DNA of 64,000 bases from an uncultured Eubacteriales bacterium. Lineage in GTDB: Bacteria > Bacillota > Clostridia > Oscillospirales > Oscillospiraceae. The stretch lies in contig UREY01000005.1 in NCBI GenBank assembly GCA_900546915.1, positions 40,933 through 104,932 on the forward strand, written 5' to 3'. The position numbers and the translations under genes were made by a program. The notes beneath the pieces were generated by a model, which worked only from the letters and a program-made list of their open reading frames with translations, did no database searches and had not been told where the DNA came from. Shown in pieces: positions 1-8,478 of the stretch (position 1 is its first letter; every line of letters begins with the position of its first letter).

Positions 1-95
1 CAATTTCCGCGCCCCGCTCGATCCTACTGATGGGAAATCCTCAAGAGAAATGGGTAAATCTTCAGAATTTTCATTCAATTTCCAGGATTTTGCCC

Positions 96-124
96 TTGCC
101 GTTTTGGGAAAATCGGGATATAGT
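96..124 (+). promoter_or_regulatory. SigA-type promoter of rpoD
   Basis: TTGCCG, 17-nt spacer, TATAGT, about 55 nt before the rpoD start. The elements are read directly; use as a promoter is inferred. Confidence 0.55.
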
Positions 125-180
125 CAAAATGGCGGCGTGGGACCGCCGAGTCTGAAACAACGTGGAGGAAGTGCGTTTTT

Positions 181-1332
181 ATGAGCAACGGAAAAAAGCC
201 CGCAAAGGCCAACGACGACTCCTATGCCGTATTACAGTCTCTGATTGCCAAGGGCCGCAAAGAGGGCATGCTCCGAGCTTCAGAGCTGAACGCCGAATTG
301 GAAAAGCTGGACATCTCCCCGGAAAAGATCGAGGAGATTTATGAAAGATTCGACACCCTGGGCATCCAGATTGTAGGCGCCGACCTGGAGTTGGATCTGG
401 ACGACGCGCTGCCCCCGGTGGGGGACGATCTGGCCGGAGGGCTGGACCTAAGCGAAGTAGAAGAAGAGGAATTGGTAGACCCGGTGGATCTGGCTGCCGA
501 GTACAACCTGGACGATCCGGTGCGCATGTACTTGAAAGAAATCGGCCAGGTCAAGCTTCTGTCGGCCGATGAAGAGGTGGATCTGGCCAAGCGGGTCGCC
601 GCCGGAGACAAGGCCGCCAAGGACAAGCTGACCGAGGCCAACCTCCGCCTGGTGGTCTCCATCGCCAAAAAGTACTCCGGCCGGGGGCTGCATATTCTGG
701 ATCTCATTCAGGAGGGCAACACCGGCCTGATCCGCGCGGTGGACAAGTTTGATTGGACAAAGGGAAACAAATTCTCTACATATGCCACCTGGTGGATCCG
801 GCAAGCCATCACCCGCGCCATTGCCGATCAGGCCCGCACCATCCGGGTCCCGGTGCATATGGTGGAGGTCATCAATAAGGCGACCCGCTGCAATCGGAAG
901 CTGGTGCAAGAGCTGGGCCGGGAGCCGACCATGGAAGAGATTGCCAAAGAGCTGAATCTACCCGTGGAAAAGATCATTGAGGCCAACCGCACGGCGGCGG
1001 ACACCCTGAGCCTGGATACCCCGGTGGGCGACGAAGAGGACACCACCATCGGCTCCTTTGTGGAAGACGATAACACGCCGGGGCCTGCCGACGCCACCTC
1101 CAACGCCCTGCTGGCTGAGGCTCTGTCCGAGATCCTGGGAACGCTGACGGATCGGGAAGCGGACGTCCTGCGGATGCGCTTCGGAATGTACGACGGCCGG
1201 ACGCACACGCTGGAAGAAGTAGGCCAGATTTTTGGCGTCACCCGGGAACGAATCCGCCAAATTGAGAACAAGGCCATTCGAAAGCTGCGCCACCCCAGCC
1301 GCGCCAAAAAAATCAAAGACTTTTACTGTTGA
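181..1332 (+). CDS. rpoD: RNA polymerase primary sigma factor SigA/RpoD
   Basis: Primary (housekeeping) sigma factor, 383 residues, the usual size for Gram-positive SigA. It directs core RNA polymerase to -35/-10 promoters. A region 1.1-like N-terminus is followed by an acidic stretch and region 1.2 ([12 protein letters not shown]). Region 2 carries the core-binding and -10 recognition helices ([26 protein letters not shown]). Region 3 follows, and region 4 ends in the -35 helix-turn-helix ([20 protein letters not shown]). A GGAGG 9 nt upstream supports the ATG. It appears monocistronic, with its own promoter and a strong terminator. dnaG, its common neighbour, is not visible; it may lie before the window. 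Identification is very secure. Confidence 0.98.
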   Translation: MSNGKKPAKANDDSYAVLQSLIAKGRKEGMLRASELNAELEKLDISPEKIEEIYERFDTLGIQIVGADLELDLDDALPPVGDDLAGGLDLSEVEEEELVDPVDLAAEYNLDDPVRMYLKEIGQVKLLSADEEVDLAKRVAAGDKAAKDKLTEANLRLVVSIAKKYSGRGLHILDLIQEGNTGLIRAVDKFDWTKGNKFSTYATWWIRQAITRAIADQARTIRVPVHMVEVINKATRCNRKLVQELGREPTMEEIAKELNLPVEKIIEANRTAADTLSLDTPVGDEEDTTIGSFVEDDNTPGPADATSNALLAEALSEILGTLTDREADVLRMRFGMYDGRTHTLEEVGQIFGVTRERIRQIENKAIRKLRHPSRAKKIKDFYC

Positions 1333-1339
1333 TTTTATC

Positions 1340-1382
1340 AAAAAAGCTGTCTCAAAATCAGAGTTTGAGACAGCTTTTTTTC
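1340..1382 (+). terminator. Intrinsic terminator of rpoD
   Basis: Near-perfect 17-bp stem (left arm AAAAAAGCTGTCTCAAA) with a short loop and a following T run. The A/T arms would also let it work for the convergent gene on the other strand. Confidence 0.85.
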
Positions 1383-1426
1383 CATGGCTGTGTACGGAGC
1401 GAAAATTCCAAACGGCGCAGCCCGCC

Positions 1427-2065
1427 TTACAGGCTGGAGTAACCGTTGCCTGTCACCAGAGCGTCGATTTTGTCTCCCCGGCGGCACATGGGGCAGTTGT
1501 AGGCGCTGTAGCTGGCATAATCCGGCAGGTCCGATACACGAAACAGGGCGTTGATGGGCGTGCCGTCCTCTGCAGCTTCTGCAGCGCTGTAAATGGCAGA
1601 GACACCGGCTATCTGACCGCCGTAATAACGGACGCAGTCCATACTGCGGCTGATGGTAATGCCTGTGGTAACAGAAGCCATGAGAATGAGAACGTGCTTG
1701 CCCGATATCATGGGCTGGAGGTTGTCCCGGAAAAAGAGCTGAGATTCGTTGCTGAGCTCCGGTGTGATCACGTAGATGGTCTGATGCGCGTTGATGGACA
1801 TAAACCCGGCTCTGGTCAGCTCATCGGCCAGACAGGTCCCCACAACCTGCATCCCGTCCAAGCAAACGATGGTATCGACGATGGTGCTGGTCACATACTG
1901 CTTGACAAGCGCCTTTGCTACCGCTTGGGCCTCGCTTAGGCGGCTCTTTTGGAATGTCACATCAATGTAATAATTAATATGACTGTGGTTGGTCACGAAA
2001 TGGCCTTTGGCTACGCGCAAAGCAACGTTGCTTTTACGCACAGGAAGCTTGACAAGATTCAACAT
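1427..2065 (-). CDS. Phosphoribosyltransferase-like protein
   Basis: Protein of 212 residues resembling orotate phosphoribosyltransferase-type enzymes (PRTase fold), probably cytoplasmic. The central part LISGKHVLILMASVTTG-like segment (hydrophobic strand, then acid-poor loop with TTGITISRS) occupies the PRPP-loop position. The usual DD/ED pair of the PRPP motif is replaced by MA, so catalysis or substrate is uncertain. The C-terminus carries CPMCRRGDKIDALV, a possible metal-binding pair. The start used (MLNLVKLPV) is the ATG that has GGGAGG 8 nt upstream; a longer in-frame start lacks one. Substrate cannot be named from the sequence; an OPRTase paralogue of unknown function is the best description. 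Confidence 0.7.
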   Translation of the reverse strand: MLNLVKLPVRKSNVALRVAKGHFVTNHSHINYYIDVTFQKSRLSEAQAVAKALVKQYVTSTIVDTIVCLDGMQVVGTCLADELTRAGFMSINAHQTIYVITPELSNESQLFFRDNLQPMISGKHVLILMASVTTGITISRSMDCVRYYGGQIAGVSAIYSAAEAAEDGTPINALFRVSDLPDYASYSAYNCPMCRRGDKIDALVTGNGYSSL

Positions 2066-2115
2066 ACGAATTCCTCCCATTTCCAAAATATGGTCTCCAA
2101 TTTCCACCTATTTTT

Positions 2116-2145
2116 ATTATATCGTATATCCTGGCAGTCGGGCAA
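2116..2145 (-). promoter_or_regulatory. Promoter of the phosphoribosyltransferase gene
   Basis: Minus-strand TTGCCC, 18-nt spacer, TATAAT, about 50 nt upstream of the chosen start. Confidence 0.5.
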
Positions 2146-2302
2146 GAAAAATATAAAAAATTTGCCCCGGCATATTGACAAAATTTCCGACCCGGCTTTA
2201 TTTCATTCGCCGAAATAAACGATTTGTCCCTCGGAGTGCCCTGGGAAATTTCGTCTAACTTTATATAAAACTGTCGAAGAAGCTCGAATATGAAGTAGGG
2301 CG

Positions 2303-2330
2303 TTGAAATATGGCTCGTTCTCATTATAAT
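2303..2330 (+). promoter_or_regulatory. Promoter of the Spo0A-C-like gene
   Basis: TTGAAA, 16-nt spacer, TATAAT. It ends about 28 nt before the TTG start. Confidence 0.55.
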
Positions 2331-2358
2331 TATAAGAAAACGAAAGGGAGGGAATGCT

Positions 2359-2691
2359 TTGACAGACTTGGATGACATCCTTTACCAGTTCGGGATTTAT
2401 CCAACGCTCCGCGGCTACCACATCACCTGGGTTGCCGTAGACGTCGGGCGGGAAGATCCCGAAAAGCTGCAGATGCTGACAAAGTGGCTGTATCCGGCAG
2501 TAGGCCGCCGGTGCGGCTGCAGCAGCGCCGCCGTGGAACGAAATCTGCGGGCTGCGGTAAACCGGGCCTGGGAAACCAATCCCAAATTGTTCTCTCAGAT
2601 TGCCCGGCGGGAAATCACCTTTCCCCCAACGGCAGGGGACTTTATCTGGATGCTCTGCAGATACTTGTCGGAAGTAAAGCAAGAAGCATAA
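2359..2691 (+). CDS. Stand-alone Spo0A C-terminal DNA-binding-domain protein
   Basis: A 110-residue protein that corresponds almost entirely to the DNA-binding effector domain of the sporulation regulator Spo0A. Family features visible are the N-terminal helix with IYPTLRGYHITWVAV (Spo0A: vPahiKGY..lr.AI), LTKWLYPAVGRRCGCSSAAVERNLRAAV (recognition helix-turn-helix, compare SRVERAIRHAIE) and the closing PTAGDFIWMLCRYL (compare PTNSEFIAMVADKL). There is no receiver domain, so it cannot be switched by phosphorylation in the known way. Start is TTG with GGGAGG upstream; no upstream in-frame ATG has a comparable site. It could bind 0A boxes and compete with Spo0A; that role is inference. Confidence 0.8.
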   Translation: MTDLDDILYQFGIYPTLRGYHITWVAVDVGREDPEKLQMLTKWLYPAVGRRCGCSSAAVERNLRAAVNRAWETNPKLFSQIARREITFPPTAGDFIWMLCRYLSEVKQEA

Positions 2692-2707
2692 GGGGAACCA
2701 TTTTGGG

Positions 2708-2736
2708 TTGAAAAGCAGGTCCTTCCGTGGTATGAT
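2708..2736 (+). promoter_or_regulatory. Promoter of the Nudix gene
   Basis: TTGAAA, 17-nt spacer, TATGAT, ending 35 nt before the ATG. Confidence 0.6.
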
Positions 2737-2770
2737 CGTACCTAGAATTTGAAAGCGGGAGGGTTCACAT

Positions 2771-3214
2771 ATGGGAAGAATCGCACCGAACGGCACGCCG
2801 GTGGTGGTACAAACCGGCGCCAGCGTCATCGTCGTCAATCCGGCGGGTGAGATCCTCATGCAGCAGCGCCGGGACGACGGCACCTGGAGCTACCCGGGAG
2901 GGCGGATTGAAATTGACGAAACGGTGGAGGATGCGGCCCGCCGGGAGGTTTGGGAGGAGTCCGGCCTGACCGTGGGAAGCCTGGAGCTTCTGGGCGTTTT
3001 CTCCGGGCCGGAACTAAATCATGTATATCCCAACGGCAACGAGGTCTGCGGCATCGACATCGTATACGTCAGCCGGGATTTTTCCGGCACACTCCGCTGC
3101 ACAGATGGAGAGGCGGTCCGCCTAGGCTTTTACCCCATTGACCAGCTGCCTCAGCCCATCTCCCCCATGAACGCCAAACAAATTCAGGCCTATCGAAACA
3201 GCCAAAAACGATAA
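2771..3214 (+). CDS. Nudix hydrolase (MutT-like)
   Basis: 147-residue Nudix hydrolase, expected to cleave a nucleoside diphosphate linked to another moiety with Mg2+. The Nudix box is complete: G44, E50, R58-E59, E62-E63 and G65-L66 (GGRIEIDETVEDAARREVWEESGL region), preceded by the usual LMQQRRDDGTWSYPGG strand and loop. GGGAGG lies 8 nt before the ATG. A promoter sits directly upstream and a terminator downstream, so it is probably transcribed alone. The substrate (oxidised dNTP, ADP-ribose, mRNA cap or other) cannot be read from the box. Family assignment is secure. Confidence 0.93.
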   Translation: MGRIAPNGTPVVVQTGASVIVVNPAGEILMQQRRDDGTWSYPGGRIEIDETVEDAARREVWEESGLTVGSLELLGVFSGPELNHVYPNGNEVCGIDIVYVSRDFSGTLRCTDGEAVRLGFYPIDQLPQPISPMNAKQIQAYRNSQKR

Positions 3215-3233
3215 GCGGACGATTTCGAGCAGA

Positions 3234-3268
3234 CGACCTGTCCCTGCCCAGGGACAGGCCGTTTGTTT
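3234..3268 (+). terminator. Terminator after the Nudix gene
   Basis: Stem of ten perfect pairs (CCTGTCCCTG/CAGGGACAGG), extendable by three more past one mismatch, followed by GTTTGTTTTG. Confidence 0.7.
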
Positions 3269-3312
3269 TGCTATGCCGGGAAAAGAGCAGCGGAATCGTC
3301 CCGCATCAGTAC

Positions 3313-3359
3313 GCGAAAAAGCGCAGCCGCCAGGGAAACCTGGAGCTGCGCTTTTTCGC
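3313..3359. terminator. Bidirectional terminator between convergent genes
   Basis: Perfect 15-bp stem (GCGAAAAAGCGCAGC and its complement) around a 17-nt loop. A run on one arm and T run on the other allow termination of both the Nudix transcript and the convergent minus-strand gene. Confidence 0.8.
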
Positions 3360-3410
3360 ATCAGGACAATCTGCCCACTCGTCTTTTTAGAAACGTACAA
3401 ACATTTTCCG

Positions 3411-4382
3411 TTACGTTGCGTCTTCCGGATTTGCCGGTACGGCCAGATATTTTGCGGCCAGCTCCCGGACCATTTGGGTGTACACAGCCTTGCAGGTTGC
3501 CGCGTCTCCCCGCTGCAGGGCGGCATAGCAGGGAGAGAGATACCGGTTCCAGATGGCCGGATAGACCGAGGCCGGGTCGTCCGCCAGCTCGATGGCCATT
3601 GTAATTCCGGGGGCCCAATCATAATACTGGGCAATGAGCTGCGGCCCGTCCGGCTGCGCCTGGAGATAACCGTCGCGGAAGCTGCGGAAGGCTGTAAGCT
3701 CCGGACCGTCATCCGGCTTGCCCAACCGGCTGCACGCAGCGGTGGTGATAAAGCACAGCTTTCTCCGCTGAAAGCCCTGCAGAATGTCCGGATAGGTGGT
3801 GAGCCGGAAGGGCTTGGCGGGATACCGCTCCAGCCACTGCTCTTGCAAAATCCGGCAGAAATCCTCGCAGGCCGGGCTGTTCTCCAGGCGGATACAGGGA
3901 ATCAAAAAGAGACAAATGGTAAATTTCATATCGTCCAAAAGAGCGTCCCGGCCGCTGCGGCCTTTTTTGTGCCTGACGAGCCAGGCCTCCAGCTGTGTGA
4001 GAAATCCATCGGACAAAGCAGTCAGCGCCGCTTCCGAGCCCTGCTGGGGCATGGCCTGCGCGGCGGCAGGAATCCTTTGGCACACAGGCCGGCAGGCCGT
4101 CCGGTATTCCTGAAAATAAGGTTCAAATTCACCCTTGGTCAAATGGCGAAGCGCGCGGGGATAGGCCGTAACACACTCCGGCAAATGGGCCGCAGCAAAA
4201 TCATACGCTTCCTGAGCCTCCGCCGCCGGGACCCGCTCCGTCTGCGACGGCTCCGGAAGCAGCTCGGCCAGGTCCAACCGGGCTCCGCAATACAGGCAGG
4301 AAAAATGCCGCAGTTCTGCCGGAATTTGCAGCCGACCGCCGCACTGGGGGCAGATTCCGGGAATGAGTCTGGAGTCTTCCAC
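3411..4382 (-). CDS. CFI-box protein with N-terminal zinc ribbon, unknown function
   Basis: 323-residue protein of unknown function. Near the N-terminus are two CxxC knuckles (CPQCGG and CLYCGA, 17 residues apart), a zinc-ribbon pattern. Near residue 220 is FITTAAC preceded by C (CFITTAAC), the CFI-box motif found in several uncharacterised bacterial families. The middle is helical with many aromatic residues and no transmembrane segment, so it should be cytosolic. The start is GTG at 4382, set by AAGGAGG 8 nt upstream; an ATG 59 codons earlier has no such site and precedes a low-quality stretch. Stand-alone between the Nudix gene and the eut operon; no functional link is evident. Confidence 0.75.
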   Translation of the reverse strand: MEDSRLIPGICPQCGGRLQIPAELRHFSCLYCGARLDLAELLPEPSQTERVPAAEAQEAYDFAAAHLPECVTAYPRALRHLTKGEFEPYFQEYRTACRPVCQRIPAAAQAMPQQGSEAALTALSDGFLTQLEAWLVRHKKGRSGRDALLDDMKFTICLFLIPCIRLENSPACEDFCRILQEQWLERYPAKPFRLTTYPDILQGFQRRKLCFITTAACSRLGKPDDGPELTAFRSFRDGYLQAQPDGPQLIAQYYDWAPGITMAIELADDPASVYPAIWNRYLSPCYAALQRGDAATCKAVYTQMVRELAAKYLAVPANPEDAT

Positions 4383-4521
4383 ATCAACAACCTCCTTGCC
4401 GGGTTGGATCGTGCGCTCCGCCGCAGGAGCGGCGCCTCGACAGATCCACAGGTAGCGACAAATGGTAATTTTTTCTATTTTTTCATACTTTCTCTCCGGT
4501 GTCAACCGCTTTCCAAATTTT

Positions 4522-4544
4522 TCCGGCAAAATGCCGGATACAAT
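4522..4544 (+). promoter_or_regulatory. Hairpin and possible -10 upstream of the eut operon
   Basis: The 229-nt gap before the eut operon holds a perfect 7-bp hairpin (TCCGGCA/TGCCGGA) directly followed by TACAAT. No convincing -35 lies at 16-18 nt and no cobalamin riboswitch or EutV-type paired hairpin could be recognised, so how the operon is switched on is open. Confidence 0.25.
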
Positions 4545-4611
4545 TCGGGAAGCGTCCACATGTTTTGCCCTGTCCGGGAAATACTACCTCTGACAAACCT
4601 GGTAGAAAGCG

Positions 4612-5700
4612 GTGGTATCCTTGCAGACATTTGCCTGTGGAACCAAAATCATTGCCGGGCCCGGAGCCCGGTGGAGTTTGAAAGATTGGGGAGCCAAACG
4701 GGTCTTCCTGGTCACGGATCAGTTTTTTTCCGAGAGAGGGACCGCCCGGGAAATTGCCCAGGCAGCGGCGGAAACCTGGGAAATTTTTGACCAGGTCATG
4801 CCGGACCCCACAGCCGAGCTGGTGGCCCGGGGCACAGCCCGGCTGAAGGCGTTCGCACCGGATTTGGTGGTGGCATTGGGCGGCGGAAGTCCCATGGATT
4901 GCGCCAAGGCTATGGTCTATTTTTCCGGAGAAACGGTTCCTTTGGCTGCCATTCCCACCACCTCCGGCTCCGGCTCCGAGGTGACGGATTTTGCCATTTT
5001 GACCCACGACGGCGTCAAGCATCCTCTGGTTCATGAACGTCTCCGTCCGCAAACGGCGATCCTGGACTGCGAGCTCCTGGAGGAGCTCCCCCGGAGCCTC
5101 ATTGCCGACGCAGGCTTTGACGTACTATCCCACGCTTTAGAGGCAGCCGTGGGGCGAAATGCCGGTCCGATTACAGACGCCTTGGCCCGGGACGCATTTC
5201 GAACGGCTTTTTCCCTGCTGCCTGCTTCCTACAGTGGAGATCCCGGGGTCCGACTTCCCATTCATGTAGCGGCAACCATGGCCGCCATGGCCTTTTCCCA
5301 GGCTGGGCTGGGTATTTGTCACGCCTTATCGCACAGTCTGGGCGGTCAATTTCATGTCCCCCACGGGCGGCTCAACGCCGTCCTGCTTCCTGCCGTGGTG
5401 GCCTGCAACGCCCAGACGGCTGGGGAGCGTTATACGGCTCTGGCCCGGCAGGCGGGACTGGGCGGCTCGGCGGAGACGGTGGCCCTGCGAAATCTGAAAA
5501 ACGGGCTGATTCGCCTGCGCCGGGAGCTTCGGCTGCCGGCCACCCTGGCAGAAGCCGGCATAGCGCCTCGCGACCTTCGGAGAAACTTGGGAATCATTGT
5601 GGAGGCGGCTCTGGCCGATCCCTGCTGCCGGACCAACCCGGTGGAGCCCACCCGGGGGATGCTGGAGGAGCTACTGACGGAGGTGGCAGGCCGTGGGTGA
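4612..5700 (+). CDS. eutG: Iron-containing alcohol dehydrogenase, EutG-like
   Basis: 362-residue group III alcohol dehydrogenase. In ethanolamine metabolism it reduces acetaldehyde to ethanol and regenerates NAD+ inside the microcompartment. The GGGSPMD nucleotide-binding loop and PTTSGSGSEVT are present. The iron ligands fit D and H of DAGFDVLSHALEA, and the two histidines in GICHALSHSLGG and HVPHGR. Start is GTG with only a weak AGAAAG site, so it is less certain than the frame. The stop overlaps the eutA start by 8 nt, tying it to the operon. PduQ (1-propanol dehydrogenase) is the same family; the neighbours favour EutG. Confidence 0.88.
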   Translation: MVSLQTFACGTKIIAGPGARWSLKDWGAKRVFLVTDQFFSERGTAREIAQAAAETWEIFDQVMPDPTAELVARGTARLKAFAPDLVVALGGGSPMDCAKAMVYFSGETVPLAAIPTTSGSGSEVTDFAILTHDGVKHPLVHERLRPQTAILDCELLEELPRSLIADAGFDVLSHALEAAVGRNAGPITDALARDAFRTAFSLLPASYSGDPGVRLPIHVAATMAAMAFSQAGLGICHALSHSLGGQFHVPHGRLNAVLLPAVVACNAQTAGERYTALARQAGLGGSAETVALRNLKNGLIRLRRELRLPATLAEAGIAPRDLRRNLGIIVEAALADPCCRTNPVEPTRGMLEELLTEVAGRG

Positions 5701-7069
5701 GAAGCTGCACTCTGTGGGCATTGACGTGGGAACCTCCACCACCCAGCTGATCGTATCCCGTCTGACGGTGGAAAACCGGGCCAATGCCTATGCCGTACCG
5801 GATTTTACCATTGCAGACCGGGAGATCCTGTACCGGAGCCCCATTCACTTTACGCCCTTGCGGTCGGCCACGGAGCTGGACGCAGAGGGCATCCGGCAAA
5901 TCGTGGCGGAGGAGTACCGTCAGGCGGGCATCCGGCCCGAGGCGGTATCCACGGGAGCCATCATCATCACAGGAGAGACGGCCCGGAAGGAAAACGCCCG
6001 GGCTGTCCTGGATAGCCTGAAGGAATTTGCCGGAGAATTCGTGGTGGCCACTGCGGGGCCGGATCTGGAGAGCGTTCTGGCGGCCAAGGGGGCCGGAGCC
6101 GAGCGGTTCTCCGCCCAAACCGGCAGGACGGTTCTGCATATGGACATTGGCGGCGGCACCAGCAATCTGGCCCTGGCGGAAGGGGGCCGCATCACCCAGA
6201 CCGGATGTCTGAACGTGGGCGGCCGTCTGATTAAAATAGACCGGGGCGCGGTGCAATACGTCTCCCCGGTGCTGCAGGGGCTGTGCAGTCTCACCCCGGG
6301 TCAGCCGGTGACCGAGGCGGACCTGGCCCCTGTGATAGAGCTTCTGGTGCAAACGCTGGAAACGGCCGCAGGGCTGCGGACAGGAGAGATTCCCCCAGGC
6401 CTTCTGACCAACCGCCGGATTTCTCTGCCCCCCGGTCCGGTTACCCTGTCATTTTCCGGCGGTGTGGCGGATCTCATCCGGCAGAGTCCCCCGGACCCCT
6501 TTGCGTACGGAGACATCGGCGTGCTGTTGGGCAGCGCCATCCGGCGCAGCGCTCTATGCCGGGGAGATTACGTCTTGGGGGAGGAAACCATCCGGGCGAC
6601 GGTAATCGGCGCCGGTTGCCACAGCACCCAGCTGTCCGGCAGCACGGTGTTCGCCCGGGACGTGACGTTCCCCCTGCAAAACCTGCCGGTCATTGCCTTG
6701 ACCGACCAGGAGCAGGCCCTGCCCGGCTGCCGCCTGGCTCAGCGGGTGGCGCAAATCCGGGACCGGTGGGAGGCGGACTCTCCGGCTGTTTTATTTCTGC
6801 CCGGAATGCGGAGTCCCGGCTACGATACGCTGTCCGATCTGGCCGGACGTCTGGCCGAGGCCCTGCCGCAGTTGGGAAGTCCCTCGGTCGTCGTCACAGG
6901 CGCGGATATGGCAAAGGCCCTGGGGCAGGCATTGGCCACCCGCCTGACCGGTCCCCTGCTGTGCCTGGACGGCTTGGAGCTTCCGGACGGCAGTTTTCTG
7001 GACGTGGCCGCGCCCGTCGCAGCGGGAACCGCCTATCCGGTGGTAAAAAAGACCCTGGTCTTAGCTTGA
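5693..7069 (+). CDS. eutA: EutA, ethanolamine ammonia-lyase reactivase
   Basis: 458-residue ASKHA-fold chaperone that releases damaged cobalamin from EutBC and lets fresh adenosylcobalamin bind, using ATP. The actin-like phosphate loops are visible: GIDVGTSTTQLIVS at residues 7-20 and a second at LHMDIGGGTSNLAL. An ALGQAL/GADMAK C-terminal part follows. GTG start overlaps the end of the alcohol dehydrogenase gene, and it is followed 37 nt later by eutB, the usual order. Length is typical. Its presence, together with EutT, implies in-operon maintenance of a B12-dependent lyase. Confidence 0.95.
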   Translation: MGEKLHSVGIDVGTSTTQLIVSRLTVENRANAYAVPDFTIADREILYRSPIHFTPLRSATELDAEGIRQIVAEEYRQAGIRPEAVSTGAIIITGETARKENARAVLDSLKEFAGEFVVATAGPDLESVLAAKGAGAERFSAQTGRTVLHMDIGGGTSNLALAEGGRITQTGCLNVGGRLIKIDRGAVQYVSPVLQGLCSLTPGQPVTEADLAPVIELLVQTLETAAGLRTGEIPPGLLTNRRISLPPGPVTLSFSGGVADLIRQSPPDPFAYGDIGVLLGSAIRRSALCRGDYVLGEETIRATVIGAGCHSTQLSGSTVFARDVTFPLQNLPVIALTDQEQALPGCRLAQRVAQIRDRWEADSPAVLFLPGMRSPGYDTLSDLAGRLAEALPQLGSPSVVVTGADMAKALGQALATRLTGPLLCLDGLELPDGSFLDVAAPVAAGTAYPVVKKTLVLA

Positions 7070-7106
7070 GCGGCATGTTCCGAGTCAAATCAAAGGGAGT
7101 GAACAC

Positions 7107-8468
7107 ATGATTTTAAAAACAAGGCTGTTGGGAAAAACATATGAATTCCGGGACCTCAAAGATGTTTTAGCCAAGGCCAATGAGGAAAAGACCGGCGACC
7201 GGCTGGCCGGTCTGGCGGCGGAAACCGCCCAGGAACGCGTGGCAGCCAAGGTGGTGACTGCCAGCCTGCTGCTGTCCGATCTGCGGGAGCATCCGGCAGT
7301 GGCCTATGAAGACGACGAGGTGACCCGAATCATCCAGGATGACGTGAACGAGCCGCAATACAACAAAATCCGAAACTGGACGGTTTCGGACCTGCGGGAG
7401 TGGATTCTGGACGAAAAAACCACCGGAGCGGATATTCGCCGCCTGAGCCGGGGCCTCACCTCGGAGATGGTGGCGGCAGTCGCTAAGCTGATGAGCAACC
7501 TGGATCTCATCTATGCGGCGCAAAAGATCCGCGTCACCGCTCACTGCAACACCACCATCGGGTTGCCGGGCACCCTGTCCTGCCGCTTGCAGCCCAATCA
7601 CACCACCGACGACCCGGACGGCATTTTGGCCTCCACGCTGGAGGGCCTGACCTTCGGCGCCGGGGACGCCGTCATCGGCTTAAATCCGGTGACGGATTCG
7701 GCGCAGCGGGTAAAAGAGGTTCTCGAGCGGTTCCGGGAGGTCAAGGAGCGCTGGAACATCCCCACCCAGACCTGCGTTCTGGCCCATGTCACCACCCAAA
7801 TGGCCGCTGTGGAAGCGGGCGCACCGGCCGACCTGATCTTCCAGTCCATTGCCGGAAGCCAAAAGGGCAACGAAGCCTTCGGCTTTTCCGCCAAAACGCT
7901 GGAGCAGGCCCGGGCCATGGCCCTGTCTCGGGGCACGGCGGAGGGACCCAACGTCATGTACTTCGAGACCGGCCAGGGCTCGGAGCTGTCCTCCGAAGCG
8001 CACTTCGGAACAGACCAGGTGACCATGGAGGCCCGGTGCTACGGCTTTGCCAAGCGGTTCGCCCCCTTCCTGGTCAATACGGTGGTGGGCTTCATCGGGC
8101 CGGAGTACCTGTACGACGCCCGACAGGTAACCCGAGCCGGCCTGGAGGATCACTTTATGGGGAAACTCACCGGCATTCCCATGGGCTGCGACGCCTGTTA
8201 CACCAACCACATGAAGGCGGACCAGAATGACATCGAAAACCTGGCCACCCTGCTCACCGCCGCCGGATGCAATTACTTCATGGGCATTCCCCATGGCGAC
8301 GATGTGATGCTCAATTATCAGACCACCGGCTTCCGGGAGACAGCCGCCCTGCGGGAGATTTTCGGCCTGACCGCCATTCCGCCCTTCCAGGACTGGCTGG
8401 AGAAGATGGGCTTCGTGGAAAACGGCCGCCTGACCGCCAAGGCCGGCGACGGCTCCGTTCTGATGTAA
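7107..8468 (+). CDS. eutB: EutB, ethanolamine ammonia-lyase large subunit
   Basis: 453-residue catalytic subunit of the adenosylcobalamin-dependent lyase that converts ethanolamine to acetaldehyde and ammonia. It is a TIM barrel matching EutB along its whole length. Recognisable stretches include AHCNTTIGLPGTLSCRLQPN, IGLNPVTDS, THVTTQMAAVEAGAP-like and MYFETGQGSELS with the substrate-contacting glutamate, and MGCDACYTNHMKADQND. GGGAGT lies 6 nt before the ATG. eutC begins 10 nt after the stop with AAGGAGG, so the two subunits are translated from adjacent sites. No truncation or missing block is seen. Confidence 0.98.
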   Translation: MILKTRLLGKTYEFRDLKDVLAKANEEKTGDRLAGLAAETAQERVAAKVVTASLLLSDLREHPAVAYEDDEVTRIIQDDVNEPQYNKIRNWTVSDLREWILDEKTTGADIRRLSRGLTSEMVAAVAKLMSNLDLIYAAQKIRVTAHCNTTIGLPGTLSCRLQPNHTTDDPDGILASTLEGLTFGAGDAVIGLNPVTDSAQRVKEVLERFREVKERWNIPTQTCVLAHVTTQMAAVEAGAPADLIFQSIAGSQKGNEAFGFSAKTLEQARAMALSRGTAEGPNVMYFETGQGSELSSEAHFGTDQVTMEARCYGFAKRFAPFLVNTVVGFIGPEYLYDARQVTRAGLEDHFMGKLTGIPMGCDACYTNHMKADQNDIENLATLLTAAGCNYFMGIPHGDDVMLNYQTTGFRETAALREIFGLTAIPPFQDWLEKMGFVENGRLTAKAGDGSVLM

Positions 8469-8478
8469 GGAGGCAGCT

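Noticed and set aside
4383..4611. Cobalamin riboswitch or EutV antiterminator before the eut operon
   Set aside because: Looked for because the operon is B12-dependent; the region has only one small hairpin and no recognisable B12 box or paired hairpins.
3273..4790. Plus-strand 505-codon open frame
   Set aside because: Antisense to the CFI-box gene and running into the alcohol dehydrogenase gene; composition is that of a complementary-strand shadow in GC-rich DNA, with no domain.
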